DNA of 64,000 nt from Candidatus Melainabacteria bacterium. GTDB lineage: Bacteria; Cyanobacteriota; Vampirovibrionia; 2-02-FULL-35-15. The stretch's first letter is position 1. Every line of letters starts with the position of its first letter. The notes under the pieces are model-generated. The model ran no database searches. It was not told the DNA's origin and was given only the letters and a program-made list of their open reading frames with translations. Shown here piece after piece: positions 27,601 through 35,412 of this stretch. The position numbers and the translations under genes were made by a program. Location of the stretch: positions 124,001 through 188,000 of the forward strand of contig JAHFBF010000003.1 of NCBI GenBank assembly GCA_023250195.1, read 5' to 3'.

Positions 27601-29246
27601 TCAAAGGTAACTTCAAATGGTGCATTGCCTGTCGTCTGATCTAATTGTGCAACTGCATTTGGTTGTGGTTTTGAAATTAAAGTTGAAATTGTTTTTGTGG
27701 CTTGACCATTTCTTGGATCGGTTACTGTAAGTTTTATATTATAATTCCCCGAGTTTTTGTATTCATGTTTTGGATTAATTTCACTGCTTGTTTCACTATC
27801 TCCGAAATCCCAAAGATATGTAAGTTCTTCGTTATCGGGATCATATGTACCGTTACTTATAAATTGAACTTCGCTTGTAAAAACTCCCTCTTTATTAAGT
27901 TTTAAAATACTTTCTTTTGGTACTGCTGCAATTTCTGCCACAGGTAGATTGTTTGGTGCGAGTAATGTCAGTTTGTTTGAAGTAATAATAGTTTTTGCAT
28001 TAAGTGGATCACTGACAGTAAGTTTAGGCTGATACTTCCCTGCAATTATATAAAGATGTGACGGATTCTTTTCTGTACTTGTCTGTCCGTCACCAAATTC
28101 CCACAAATATGAAATCTCATCATTTTCTATATCACTTATACTTGGAGTAAATGTAATTTTTAGTGGGACATCACCACTAATTAAATCTGCTATAAATGTC
28201 CCGTCAGGGGCAAAGTTTTTCTCTCTTATTTCAAATTCTTTTGTAACAGTAGATCCCTTTCCGTAAGCATTTACTACATTTAAAGTAGCTGTATATCGGC
28301 CTGGTTTTCTATAAGTATGAGATACGACTGGATCTTTTGAAGTATTTGAATTTTCATTCGCTGTATCATTTGATTCATCTCCCAAATTCCAGTTATAAAT
28401 AAGTGTTTGTCCAAAATATTTTGCCAGAAGATCTTCTGTATCCTGTCCATCAAAAGTAACTATCTGTGGTGCTACACCAATACTTGGAGTGGCATTTATT
28501 CTTGCAATCGGGATTGGATCTACTACCATTACATTGAAACCTTTGCTGACTCCTCCTTCCGGAGGTGGATTAGATGCAAAGATTTCAAAACTATTTTCTT
28601 TATTTAAAAAGTTCGTAGGAATAGTAGCGATTAATTCTTTTTGTGAAACATATTTTGTCTGTATTTTTAATGTACTGATTGAAGCCGTTGAATTTTGCAC
28701 AAAATTATCTCCATGCAAACTTATATCGATTGATCTTCCATCCTGGGAAATCGGGAGTAAATTGGGAGAAATCAGCTCTAACATTGGTACACCGTTATAT
28801 ATCCTGTAAGCAACACTATTGCTTAAAAGTTTGATTGCTTCTCCTGTAAAGGATGTAAGGGAATAGCTTATAGGGAGTGAACTTAATTTTATTAAATCAG
28901 CAGTCTGTGAAATTAAATAGCTGACAGGGTTTGATGAAAGTTTAACTGCAGAAGCAGGATTTGTAGTGCTGAAACTTACTGGATCTGATGAGAGTTTAAT
29001 TACAGATGCAAAATTTGTGGTGCTCAAACTTACAGATGGTGAGGTTAGTTTGACTGCTGTAGGTAAGAGGGAAGTGTTAAAGCTTACTGGCGGAGATTGA
29101 ACTGTTGCGAGATTGAAATTATCATCTATTGTTTGGGCTTTTGCCGGGATGTATGAACATGGATCAATCAGCATAAGTTTTAGGCAAATAAACAGGAGAA
29201 ATACTTTTCTGAAAGTGAGCCCATAGTTTTTGAAATATTTCTTCAC
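18648..29246 (-). CDS. giant secreted PKD/IPT-repeat protein, polymorphic-toxin-like
   Basis: This 3532-residue exported protein has an N-terminal signal (KVFLLFICLKLMLIDPC then AKA). Residues about 45-145 are five degenerate repeats around PVSFSTTNPASAVKLSS. An IPT/TIG domain follows, then at least six PKD domains (WDFGDG, WNLGDE, YLWEFGDG variants), more IPT domains near the middle (GNNFTTTSKVYFDG, GNNFDQSLNVLVD), further PKD/Ig-like domains, then a helical hydrophobic region (ETIGTLAAIIAWNAILPIN, LLLVVGIIGAEVD) and a distinct C-terminal domain of about 110 residues ending FIINLKGVGKI. The layout of signal, Ig-like stalk, pre-toxin and variable tip fits a contact-dependent toxin or adhesin. 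Start is GTG with AGGGG before it. The NHL-repeat gene lies upstream. Confidence 0.85.
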   Translation of the reverse strand: MKKYFKNYGLTFRKVFLLFICLKLMLIDPCSYIPAKAQTIDDNFNLATVQSPPVSFNTSLLPTAVKLTSPSVSLSTTNFASVIKLSSDPVSFSTTNPASAVKLSSNPVSYLISQTADLIKLSSLPISYSLTSFTGEAIKLLSNSVAYRIYNGVPMLELISPNLLPISQDGRSIDISLHGDNFVQNSTASISTLKIQTKYVSQKELIATIPTNFLNKENSFEIFASNPPPEGGVSKGFNVMVVDPIPIARINATPSIGVAPQIVTFDGQDTEDLLAKYFGQTLIYNWNLGDESNDTANENSNTSKDPVVSHTYRKPGRYTATLNVVNAYGKGSTVTKEFEIREKNFAPDGTFIADLISGDVPLKITFTPSISDIENDEISYLWEFGDGQTSTEKNPSHLYIIAGKYQPKLTVSDPLNAKTIITSNKLTLLAPNNLPVAEIAAVPKESILKLNKEGVFTSEVQFISNGTYDPDNEELTYLWDFGDSETSSEINPKHEYKNSGNYNIKLTVTDPRNGQATKTISTLISKPQPNAVAQLDQTTGNAPFEVTFDGKSSQDYDGSPVTLKWDFGDGDFQIVDSTQEVIKHTYQDPGVYLTTLTALTADNRFTKINPGNIIVGANNGPVGQIIKLEGDEKGILGTAKVKLSAQGSFDPQNKDLLPKYNWSWSGRTWDVNGNLIDISEDINKELTSENTQETFEYTFTKAGQFTPVLEIEKGDGSKAKFYGETFTVTPDQAPVAVAKILSDKTVGDPGLEISFDGSESYDPKANGGLKILTWDFGDGEKSTGVSPKHIYNKEGTFTPTLIVVGNDNQIGFAQAASIKITNQAKDLNGNTIVRITSLQVSDLETDVKIQSAIDAMIKEAADTFISNDNKKPEIGPISIEPKTVSPGGVVKLSCFVKDDIALSNFGYTLIGPGSGSDGKVITQKVIDLTNKNQDNILTNEQYLEESIDIPEDLLPGTYKIKLTATDTSQNQIAKGNFTLAQNTNEEITVTFDITNQNTDPDKTIASIDKIILPSEVSTIIEKNLEARVYGSVEAEETSHTNIETLLNQGFFIRGISIGVGDKTSPQKSETIEAISEINKTRMIASTSLSNDNAKKTLKSQATGFQVTNATYVFNPWISISPSSTKTLYIDVITERDGYIEIGTKGSLPSNYFSKWYTTNVYVDSEKVGTIAWYFGIGISYTSNIANTVKRVEFRPVDSLGNELPSNTWTANYFTFTKIVQPTIASIFPTEGIAGRGAFDLRINGNNFTTTSKVYFDGYLLTPFAVSPTILYVRIPAYLVDYLGFKPISVLNSDGSQSSTQYYTTKANQNNPCNINKTLPQTFWGADAQTVLNGNNVYLSSPSATIEGNGSVTIPFCLDNNYDVRTTLNLSHYKNTSGGWNYIDFWIDGNYIGRGSSSTTQNLHYENLNTSTLTGSLHGLKISFNGTGTDQLIVNNATFSNGGIILNSINPTSVTLEGTGRVLNLYGNNFDQSLNVLVDNQPLTKLSVTGNQITASLPDKFSSTGPKSVQLIGNGKQSSILQLTVKNAVELLNGSFKVTPVQPFPGNSFDVELRAKDNQAGIYSATVSVFDPDGKLLTIPNVSNGYSTIVLNGIKDSNGEIFFKGSIPLSVSTKAGNHTVIAYVKRISDSDEDYSSLEAISYIAARALGLSYSDSLIPASHKLTFTPKPAVETVFGIEENNSENAGFIQVGNKVIQSDQSVKYKVQISSGAENASKLRYNFKSGDGRESGLIPDDNFTFSYQNTNTSSTTPITANPKLEIFWLEDGIQTKIGSYNGPTVFIYPNYSPVAKIKVSGNTYSTTPPLFTAFLDLDSYDPNQRFSSAVDYVDSKNNDWKLYQLKFNQDAQLVSLPVDSKISDDKKTFFSGNIYTPGSYFARLTVKDKTNLTDSASTESITLTKPSQMVIVFATTDPSDKKVFDPNNVILSDSEESHIGVPVKFKSTVTALSSNAQSTNYKWDFGDGSCTGTSPPDDCTQANPTHYYFNGKKSFNGNPYTDRKSVTPKLTTTTLFRNSTKETWEASAGTITFNAEPNFVLLDIKPDNTTGIVPFTVNLMIDSSTAKAVNATVSKYELDYGDDTTIESAIVTSFDELISKTFTHTYTTPGTYSPKLIVSINESTRTFVFNVPSITVAGTGVGGVYLLDDLSQLSFKNQPIVTFMILASFANSLDPNNSLRIRVKDEDGNETVTELDPNNSNQTISLSEGKNTYYFETSDSSNQVVMSEERSVVLDTEKPMLNIESPNENDLILPEGKFLISGTIEDKLFDSISYSINENSLFKALNEEEIDNLDNGKKAFSIKIDPGAMEDKINFIEILAKDKAGNKSLEKIEITSDLKARLLSKTDLKDIKEILNNSSIPIQLKQGEAFKLITKIPVCDDRNIKGTLGEANLILKDYSFSIDGQQSLTIPRTYPFILPLEITSELSGLNEQCREIKLFESGVLNTDKAAQFITPNGTPSFMWPLGRHTITQTLFADENSKTKYGTTFQDKAISTTTNFEINVIRDFSAEISGLTPSNLIFPYVNDLSLIIEAFDSIPFSSERKPTVSSIVITKPSGETVSISNPDDKCPLIQGQTYPNNYLKKKCSFSFTPDEYTNSSKAYTISTTIDFPPEDRSNSTNEGVLKDTAADSFLATKTTGIDFELPAQIISPTNYTVISSESKPIEAKITKSDLPPEEQDSNPSEIKKLIKYGIKLPYSKNKDIRSLFSYEQQELIVQSTMTASSETEINFKTPSLNFNLLTNSSFEEDFTSLKTFGPIYLYSAVSTASITSTAYLYGEPLKLILLDKPKIKDGSLKLNSKKGYQVLDLTITNNAPLNDKYALRLVVEPFDENDNPLGNTGQFNRVITIPKSTLSREISIPELPIETSEVKISLYRNEEFLRLIQKRILSEGWNEVNILDNYINNLASVKVIKTKGEIVTSCTLEPDTAEANIPVLFAYKLKSMSFDVMADGFKPDFENISFNISNVKQIIDPTNRIDSALQGNIPFTVPLDWKQYNNISFTVTSGSEFDTCKLNIGSQEVFKIGDGDDRTATYSGKTISVAQLKDLLVTLGYLLQTDAAIPGYTDKVNQAYWKFTCVISEAKTSTLDPNLRLQTADNPLMCGITYTEAPDIKYIEDVSSWAEIINGLKARVGNDISAYINPETIGTLAAIIAWNAILPINSWLLLVVGIIGAEVDITTRFNEVKDLWNNSSNINAPQTSGWKTGYTIGSLLTALPGILPANLANEVKIAEEAAKLENFSNVQDLIVSEQRTINSLSGLEPTGTRQNKLNNFITIVEKTNEGGKKVLNDVVQRLKDRNYDKFLPINKFGLATDENIALLTKVINRDGLAIPLTDQELNDLLFTIVRNVSDERLNLVVTRISNNLIDGRVSSSVIVGNRILREDAALQVLNGERTLGNLSGKTFCSEIQDILSLSDLELIRTLGLDTISDLDRFIGQKVYSFEIPTNNLKVELPNSSISNENFVNGGITSGGEFEFWIDNGWPSNLLTRTELENLGVKILERQSIKLSEFDIRELLSKSLNPPSNDAIESFIINLKGVGKI

Positions 29247-29293
29247 TGCTTATTCCCCTATTTCTTATTTAAAGTCAATACTGCCTGGCATTA

Positions 29294-31534
29294 TTAGTTT
29301 TGTTCTAAGCGAGCTCCCCAGACATAGATTTTTTGATTTTTTGTCTGCCCAAGTCCGCCTATGATAAGGGTTTTGCTTTGATTATCCTGGTTTGCATTAC
29401 TTGTTACATTAAATTTTTGCCAGGTGTTGGTTACAGTTGCATTTGTGAATGCATAGTTTGTCGGATTGTTATTTGCAAACTGATTTGAAGATGTACATCC
29501 TGTCGAACTTGAAATGTCACAGTATGGTCCGATCCCAATTGGCACAGATACATTCCCTGAGTCTGTTTTCATCCAGACAGTGAATGTAGTTATTCCTGTC
29601 CAGCTACCAACATTTGGGATATAAAGTGCATCGTTAATTGTTCCAAAAGTTAGTAGTGTACCGTTATTTGCATTATTATCCGGATCAAGTACTGCATTTG
29701 GAGATATTTTGATATTGCTGTAGTCATATGGATAAGCATGTCTCCAGCCAAATATCGGGGAAAAATTAAATCTTGAAGAAGATTGTATTAAGTTTTGCTT
29801 GGTTACATTTCCTACAGAATCTTTTGTGGAAAAGTTTACCTGATCTCTGTTTGTGGTAATTACCTGTGGTTCCTGAGGCAATTGTCCTGCAACAATTTGT
29901 GGTGCATTATCCGGCAGATATACTCCCGGTGCAGGAATAAAAGGATCAGTTTCAACTTTAATTACTTTTGTAGTGCCAGCTTCTATTTTTATCGGGATTG
30001 ATGTAATACCACTGGTAAGTTTTCCACTTCCATTGGTTGGTGTGGTTGTTCCGTCAGTGTTAACACTTAAAAGTTTTATATTTGTTCCATCTGGAACGTT
30101 ATCACCCTTTATTTCAATAGTTTGATCACCACTAAATGTATAATCAAGCTTTAAGTCGGGTAATGAAACATCTCCTTTTGGATTTTTAATTTCATTTCCT
30201 GCAATCTTTGTAATTGCAAGGTTAGCTATTTTTACCAGTTCATTTGGTTTTTCATCATGAGTTACCAGATTAGTAACCAGCAGGATTCTCCCATTTTCTG
30301 CAATGTATAGATTGTTGTATTTATCTACCAGGATGGAATTTGGAGATTGTAGGGAAACTGATCTTGGAGATTTAAATTGTCCATAGGCAAGTGTTTCTGT
30401 TCCTCCACCGACTGCAGTGGTAATCAATCCATTTTCATTTAAAATTCTTCTTATCCGATTTGTAGAAATATCAGCAAAATAAATATCGCCGTTTTTATCT
30501 CCACAAAAACATCTTCCGTCATAAACGCCTGCATATGCACTTTTTGCCTGACCACCATCACCAATGTCAGATGGACTTCCTGTTCCATCTCCTACAAATG
30601 ATTGTTCTATGAATGTCCCATCATTGTTTGGATTTGAGATTAATTTTGTGATAAATGGCAGCCATGCTGAATTCTGATAGTCACTTGTTCCCAGATAGCA
30701 GGTACTATTGTGATCAAAAGCAATCCCTTTTAAAGTAAGGTAACTGGAATCATTTGGATTAAAAGTATATTTTGGATTAAATCCAAGTTGTTTAAATCCG
30801 CTTGTTGCACCAAAGAGTTCAGTAGAGCCCGATAGCAGATCAAATTTGTAGATAGTAGTGCCACTTTTATACTGGCCGCTTAAATCCGGGAAACTGGATT
30901 TCCCATAAGCATAAATATATTTGTCTTGATCATAGCTTATATTGGTTAGTGAAATCGAGTAAGAGGAGTTAACTGTAATCCCTGGTTTGAATTGCTCTTC
31001 AAAGTTAAAAACTTCTTTTACAATTCCATCTTTCAGGGATGCTTTTAATAATCTTGGATTGGTTGGCTGAATGGCATTGTTTGGGTCACCAGGATTATTG
31101 TGTATGAGAATGTAAATATTCCCATATTTGTCAAATGTAAAATCGCTTAGCTGCCCAAGACTTGCATCAGCAAATTTTACTGGGGTTCTGTAATCCAGTA
31201 CTGTACTGCTTTTTGGTTTCCCGATTACCTTATAGATTTTTCCATCAAGAATATTTATTTTTGCTATTACTTTTAAGACAGTATCATAAAAGTAAACATT
31301 TTCTTCCTGTGGATCAAGCTGGATAGAGCTAAATCCACCAATATAGGAATCTTCTTTCTTTAAGCCGGTTGAATAAATAGTGTAGTAATCGCCAGCGCCT
31401 GCTTTTGCAAATACTGAGACTTGTGGTGCAGTCGTGCTCTGGGCACATGCTTGTGGTACAAAGCAGCAACTTATTGAATACAAAATATAAACAAATAACA
31501 GCAAAACCGATTTTATCTTTTGATTGACTAACAT
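29294..31534 (-). CDS. secreted NHL-repeat beta-propeller protein
   Basis: This 746-residue exported protein has a signal peptide (SVLLLFVYILYSISCCF ... ACAQ). The first 430 residues hold propeller-type repeats (DIYFADISTNRIRRI, NLYIAENGRILLV and related FDKYGNIYIL), typical of NHL/SMP-30-like propellers. Ig-like sequence follows (about 440-540), and the last 150 residues form a beta-sandwich resembling a carbohydrate-binding or jelly-roll domain (SWTGITTFTVWMKTDSGN). AGGAG precedes the ATG. It lies 47 bp upstream of the giant PKD protein and is probably co-transcribed, so both may form one surface structure or toxin-delivery unit. Confidence 0.75.
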   Translation of the reverse strand: MLVNQKIKSVLLLFVYILYSISCCFVPQACAQSTTAPQVSVFAKAGAGDYYTIYSTGLKKEDSYIGGFSSIQLDPQEENVYFYDTVLKVIAKINILDGKIYKVIGKPKSSTVLDYRTPVKFADASLGQLSDFTFDKYGNIYILIHNNPGDPNNAIQPTNPRLLKASLKDGIVKEVFNFEEQFKPGITVNSSYSISLTNISYDQDKYIYAYGKSSFPDLSGQYKSGTTIYKFDLLSGSTELFGATSGFKQLGFNPKYTFNPNDSSYLTLKGIAFDHNSTCYLGTSDYQNSAWLPFITKLISNPNNDGTFIEQSFVGDGTGSPSDIGDGGQAKSAYAGVYDGRCFCGDKNGDIYFADISTNRIRRILNENGLITTAVGGGTETLAYGQFKSPRSVSLQSPNSILVDKYNNLYIAENGRILLVTNLVTHDEKPNELVKIANLAITKIAGNEIKNPKGDVSLPDLKLDYTFSGDQTIEIKGDNVPDGTNIKLLSVNTDGTTTPTNGSGKLTSGITSIPIKIEAGTTKVIKVETDPFIPAPGVYLPDNAPQIVAGQLPQEPQVITTNRDQVNFSTKDSVGNVTKQNLIQSSSRFNFSPIFGWRHAYPYDYSNIKISPNAVLDPDNNANNGTLLTFGTINDALYIPNVGSWTGITTFTVWMKTDSGNVSVPIGIGPYCDISSSTGCTSSNQFANNNPTNYAFTNATVTNTWQKFNVTSNANQDNQSKTLIIGGLGQTKNQKIYVWGARLEQN

Positions 31535-31763
31535 TGAATTGACTCCTTCTTTGATTTATGGAAAAGCCTTTTGACTTTGGTGGATAATTCAATCAAATAA
31601 TTTAGTTCATTTGCAATAAGGAAAAGCCTTTGGTATGTAAGCACAAAATATATCTGTAATAAGAATTTTATTTGAATATAATTATTATGTTTTGAACCGA
31701 AAAATTATTTTTTAGAAAAATAGAGCAAAATCGTCTTAATTTAATCAAAGAAAAAATCTTTGA

Positions 31764-31782
31764 ATGTAACCTATGGTTACAT
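31764..31782. repeat. ATGTAACC palindrome
   Basis: ATGTAACCTATGGTTACAT is a palindrome of the same family as the unit at 9691. It lies 148 bp upstream of the RAYT-2 start. Confidence 0.75.
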
Positions 31783-31839
31783 GAATCTTTTTATTCTTTT
31801 AATTATTTAAAGATCATTCTTGAAGAAATGTATCTAACA

Positions 31840-31858
31840 ATGTAACCCACAGTTACAT
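31840..31858. repeat. ATGTAACC palindrome
   Basis: ATGTAACCCACAGTTACAT is an imperfect copy of the same palindrome, 72 bp upstream of RAYT-2. Both RAYT genes thus have this family directly upstream. Confidence 0.7.
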
Positions 31859-31929
31859 CGTTTTTGTTCTGGGATGAGAGATGTTATTTAATGAAAGATG
31901 TCAGATCCAATGACCCGTGAAATTTTATC

Positions 31930-32418
31930 ATGCAATATAATCCAAACATCCATCATCGCAGATCAATTCGATTAAAAAATTATAATTATTCACAGGACGG
32001 TTATTATTTTGTGACGATTTGTACGCAAAACAGACAAAATCATTTCCAGGATCAATGTGTAATAGAAATGATTACAAGATGGTGGAATAGATTGCCAAAT
32101 AAATTCCCAAATATTGAAATTGACGAATTTATTGTAATGTCTGACCATATTCATGGAATCGTTGTCATTGTAGGGGCAAACCAATGTGTTTGCCCAAATA
32201 CAAAACGGGGCAGACCCGTGTGTCTGCCCCTACAAATAATTGTTCAATGGTTTAAAACAATGACCACAAATGAATATATTAGAAACGTGAAAAATTTGAA
32301 ATGGAAATCATTTGATGGGAAATTGTGGCAGCGTAATTATTATGAACGTATTATTCGTGATGAAAAAGAATTGTATAGGGTTAGGAAATATATCAAAAAC
32401 AATCCATTAAAAGATTGA
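31930..32418 (+). CDS. RAYT-type Y1 transposase, intact
   Basis: This REP-associated tyrosine transposase of 162 residues has the full family N-terminus (HHRRSIRLKNYNYSQDGYYF), the HUH motif SDHIHGIVVI and the catalytic Tyr in YYERIIRDEKEL, followed by RKYIKNNPLKD. A compound GTAG palindrome lies in frame in the variable loop and is translated as GANQCVCPNTKRGRPVCLPL. The ATG is well placed. It is a stand-alone gene without IS-type partner genes; two ATGTAACC palindromes lie upstream. It is probably the active member that mobilises GTAG hairpins here, but that is inference. Confidence 0.9.
   Translation: MQYNPNIHHRRSIRLKNYNYSQDGYYFVTICTQNRQNHFQDQCVIEMITRWWNRLPNKFPNIEIDEFIVMSDHIHGIVVIVGANQCVCPNTKRGRPVCLPLQIIVQWFKTMTTNEYIRNVKNLKWKSFDGKLWQRNYYERIIRDEKELYRVRKYIKNNPLKD
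32170..32233. repeat. compound GTAG palindrome inside RAYT-2
   Basis: GTAGGGGCAAAC...TGTTTGCCC and GGGGCAGACCCGTG...TGCCCCTAC give two hairpins. The outer ends are GTAGGGGCA and TGCCCCTAC. The whole 64-bp block is in frame with the transposase. Confidence 0.8.
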
Positions 32419-32460
32419 TATGAAAATAATAATGATTATTTATGATAAAATATTTTAATT

Positions 32461-32790
32461 ATGGAAACCACCTCAAATAACATGATCAAAGTCTGTAAAA
32501 CCAGTGAGTTGCCTCATGGACAGTCAAAATGCGTTCAGGCAAGTGGTAAAGAAATTGCAGTTTTTAATATTAAAGGGAAATATTTTGCCATTGATAATCT
32601 TTGTATACATGCAGGAGCACCTTTAACTGATGGCTCAGTAGATGAAGAAAAATGTCAGGTAACATGTGGCTGGCATGCATGGGGATATGACTTATCTACA
32701 GGGAAATGTGTTACTCACCCAAAACAGGATGTTTTTACGGGAACTTATTCTGTTAAGGTCCAAAATGATGAAGTATTTGTTATAGTCTAA
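32461..32790 (+). CDS. Rieske [2Fe-2S] ferredoxin
   Basis: This 109-residue soluble Rieske protein binds its cluster through the paired motifs CIHAGAP and CGWHAWGYD (Cys-X-His, then Cys-X2-His). It matches the ferredoxin subunit of non-haem oxygenases and NirD-like small subunits. No transmembrane anchor is present, so it is not a cytochrome bc1/b6f Rieske protein. No partner reductase or oxygenase lies next to it. The downstream gene glyA is unrelated, and the electron partner cannot be told from the sequence. Confidence 0.9.
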   Translation: METTSNNMIKVCKTSELPHGQSKCVQASGKEIAVFNIKGKYFAIDNLCIHAGAPLTDGSVDEEKCQVTCGWHAWGYDLSTGKCVTHPKQDVFTGTYSVKVQNDEVFVIV

Positions 32791-32870
32791 TGAATCTAGG
32801 GGACATCTATTTTATAGTCTCGTCCTTCTATTTTGGTCATAAATAAGGAACCGCATTATAAAATAAGATT

Positions 32871-34136
32871 ATGGTACTTGAAAATCTGAAAAAAATAGAT
32901 CCTGAAATATTTTCTGCTATTGAAAAAGAATTTAACCGCCAGGAAAATAATATTGAGCTTATTGCAAGTGAAAATTTTACAAGCCTTGCTGTGATGGAAG
33001 CTCAGGGTACAGTTCTTACAAATAAATATGTAGAAGGTTATCCGGGTAAAAGGTATTATGGTGGGTGTGAATATTATGATGAAGTAGAAAAATTAGCTAT
33101 TGAAAGAGCGAAAAAACTTTTTGGTGCAGAACATGTAAATGTTCAACCACATAGCGGAGCTCAGGCAAATTTTGCCGTTTTTCTTGCTGTATTAGCTCCT
33201 GGAGATACGTTTTTAGGAATGTCTCTTGATCAGGGTGGACACTTAACTCATGGTTCAAAAGCAAATGTTTCGGGTAAATGGTTTAGACCTGTATATTACG
33301 GTGTAGATGATAAAGGATTTATTGATTACAATGAGCTTGAAAAATTAGCATTGGCTGAAAAACCAAAACTTATAATTGCTGGGGCAAGTGCATATCCAAG
33401 AACTATTCATTTTGATAAGTTTAGGAAAATAGCTGATAGTATTGGTGCTTATTTACTGGTTGACATGGCTCATATTGCAGGTCTTGTAGCAACTGGGTTG
33501 CATCCAAACCCTTTTCCATATGCTGATTTTGTAACTAGTACTACCCAAAAAACATTACGGGGCCCAAGAGGCGGACTTATTTTTTGTAAAGAAAAATATG
33601 CAAAGCAAATTGATTCTGCAGTTTTCCCCGGTAGTCAAGGTTCTGCGTTAATGCATGTAGTGGCTGCAAAAGCAGTTGCTTTGAAAGAAGCGCTAATGCC
33701 TGAATTTAAAATCTATCAAAAAGCAGTTATTGAAAATGCACAGATTCTAGCAAAGATACTAATGAATTCGGGAATTGATGTGGTGAGTGGTGGTACAGAC
33801 AATCATTTACTTCTTGTGGATCTTAGAAAGGTAAATTTGACCGGAAAAGAAGCTGAGACTTTATTGGATTCGCTTGGAATAACCTGTAATAAAAATACAA
33901 TTCCACGTGATCCTCAGTCTCCATTTGTAACCAGTGGTATAAGACTTGGTACCCCGGCAGTAACTACGAGAGGACTGAGGAGTAAAGAAATGCAGATTCT
34001 TGGTGAAGCTATTGCAAAGATTTTGAAAAATCCAAACGATGACAATATCAAAAATGAAACAAAGCATATTGTAGAATTACTATGCAAAGCATTTCCTTTA
34101 TATTTTTCTTTATATGCTCAGTATGCTAATAAATAA
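32871..34136 (+). CDS. glyA: serine hydroxymethyltransferase
   Basis: This PLP enzyme converts serine and tetrahydrofolate to glycine and 5,10-methylene-THF. Landmarks are [38 protein letters not shown], the PLP-Lys region [12 protein letters not shown] and [13 protein letters not shown]. The length of 421 is normal. The ATG start gives the expected N-terminus. Its end overlaps the start of the WecA-like gene, so the two are translationally coupled. Confidence 0.97.
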   Translation: MVLENLKKIDPEIFSAIEKEFNRQENNIELIASENFTSLAVMEAQGTVLTNKYVEGYPGKRYYGGCEYYDEVEKLAIERAKKLFGAEHVNVQPHSGAQANFAVFLAVLAPGDTFLGMSLDQGGHLTHGSKANVSGKWFRPVYYGVDDKGFIDYNELEKLALAEKPKLIIAGASAYPRTIHFDKFRKIADSIGAYLLVDMAHIAGLVATGLHPNPFPYADFVTSTTQKTLRGPRGGLIFCKEKYAKQIDSAVFPGSQGSALMHVVAAKAVALKEALMPEFKIYQKAVIENAQILAKILMNSGIDVVSGGTDNHLLLVDLRKVNLTGKEAETLLDSLGITCNKNTIPRDPQSPFVTSGIRLGTPAVTTRGLRSKEMQILGEAIAKILKNPNDDNIKNETKHIVELLCKAFPLYFSLYAQYANK

Positions 34137-35274
34137 GTTCTTTCATAATATTCAGTCGATTCAGCTCTCAAGTTTTGTAATTGCTCTTTTGATTTCTTAT
34201 CTTTTAACACCGTTAATTCAAACCCGCGCAGTAAAACTTGGCGTACTGGACAAACCATCTGAACGTAAGATTCATACTGCACCTGTTCCACGTCTTGGTG
34301 GAGTTAGCATTTATGTAAGCATATTCTTAACTTCACTGGTATTTATTGCAGCTTATTGGCACTATAAAATTTCAGTAATAGGGACATTCTCATTGCTTGG
34401 AATCTTTGCAGGTGGGACAATTATTTTTTTTCTTGGTTTGTTTGATGATATTGAGCCTCTGCCTGCCATATATAAACTTTTTATCCAGATTATGGCGGCA
34501 TCAATAGCCTGGTATTTAGGAATAAGAATTGTTCATGTGATTAATCCTTTCTATCATGCTGATTTTGGATTTTTTAGTCTTTCTGTTGGAGATCAATTTT
34601 TTAATTTTGAGAGAACCTTAAGTTATTTAATTACGCTTATCTGGATAATAGGAATTACAAATGCAATAAATTTAGTTGATGGTATGGATGGATTAGCTAC
34701 TGGAGTTTCATTAATAAGTGCAGTTGCTATCTGGAGTGTTGCTGTGGATTATAGAATCAGTCAGCCTGCTGGAGCGCTGATGGCAGCTACATTGGCAGGG
34801 GCACTTCTTGGGTTTCTCAGATGGAATTTTAATCCAGCTAGAATTTTCTTGGGAGACTCCGGGGCTTATTTAACAGGTTTTGTTCTTGCCTGTCTTTCAG
34901 TATGTTGTGTGATAAAAAAGGTAGCACTTGCTGTTATTTCACCGGTATTGTTTCTTTTGTTTGCTCTGCCAATACTTGATACACTCTTTGCAATAATTAG
35001 AAGAACAATAAACCGGAAATCTATTTTTGATCCTGATAAGGGACATTTACACCATAAGATATTAGCTTTTGGTGTTTCACAGAAATATGCATCATATTTT
35101 TTGTATTTAATTTCAACTTTGCTTGGGCTTTTAGCAGCATATCTTGTAAGCTTTAAGTCATCAATAAGGTTTTTAGCTTTATCTGCTTTTGTGGTTTCAA
35201 TAGCTTTGTTTTATACCTGTGTGATTAACTGGAAACGCCAGAAATTATTTAGAAATATTTTTATTAAAAAGTAA
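34114..35274 (+). CDS. undecaprenyl-phosphate GlcNAc-1-phosphate transferase (WecA/TagO family)
   Basis: This polytopic membrane enzyme of the MraY/WecA family (GT4) attaches a sugar-1-phosphate to the undecaprenyl-phosphate carrier to begin O-antigen, teichoic or capsule synthesis. About ten membrane segments are visible. Cytoplasmic motifs are [40 protein letters not shown] and the His motif DKGHLHHKI. The first domain has [14 protein letters not shown], typical of TagO/WecA and not of MraY. The start at 34114 overlaps glyA by 23 nt; an ATG at 34123 is also possible. The exact sugar cannot be told. Confidence 0.88.
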   Translation: MLSMLINKFFHNIQSIQLSSFVIALLISYLLTPLIQTRAVKLGVLDKPSERKIHTAPVPRLGGVSIYVSIFLTSLVFIAAYWHYKISVIGTFSLLGIFAGGTIIFFLGLFDDIEPLPAIYKLFIQIMAASIAWYLGIRIVHVINPFYHADFGFFSLSVGDQFFNFERTLSYLITLIWIIGITNAINLVDGMDGLATGVSLISAVAIWSVAVDYRISQPAGALMAATLAGALLGFLRWNFNPARIFLGDSGAYLTGFVLACLSVCCVIKKVALAVISPVLFLLFALPILDTLFAIIRRTINRKSIFDPDKGHLHHKILAFGVSQKYASYFLYLISTLLGLLAAYLVSFKSSIRFLALSAFVVSIALFYTCVINWKRQKLFRNIFIKK

Positions 35275-35283
35275 GAAAAAATG

Positions 35284-35355
35284 AAATAAATTCTTAAGAA
35301 TTTATTTAAAAGACTAAAATAGTCTGATAATTCAATCTTTTAACGATGGTTTAAC
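35284..35355 (+). promoter_or_regulatory. AT palindrome plus 11-bp direct repeat before 35413 gene
   Basis: AAATAAATTCTT and its exact reverse complement form a perfect 24-bp palindrome (35284-35307). TTTAAC occurs at 35339 and 35350 (11-bp phase). A likely -10 (TTAATAT) lies 11 bases after the second repeat unit. Confidence 0.45.
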
Positions 35356-35412
35356 CTGTATGGATTAATATCTCCTCAGAGTTTTCAGAAGAAATAAATA
35401 GGAGATAAAAAT

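Larger units (their letters stand above)
31535..31929. other. 395-bp intergenic region with repeats
   Basis: This is the divergent region between the NHL-repeat gene and RAYT-2. It contains GGAAAAGCCTTT twice exactly 60 bp apart (31560 and 31619), two ATGTAACC palindromes and long A/T tracts. I see no further gene. Promoters for both flanking genes probably lie here, but I cannot place them. Confidence 0.5.
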
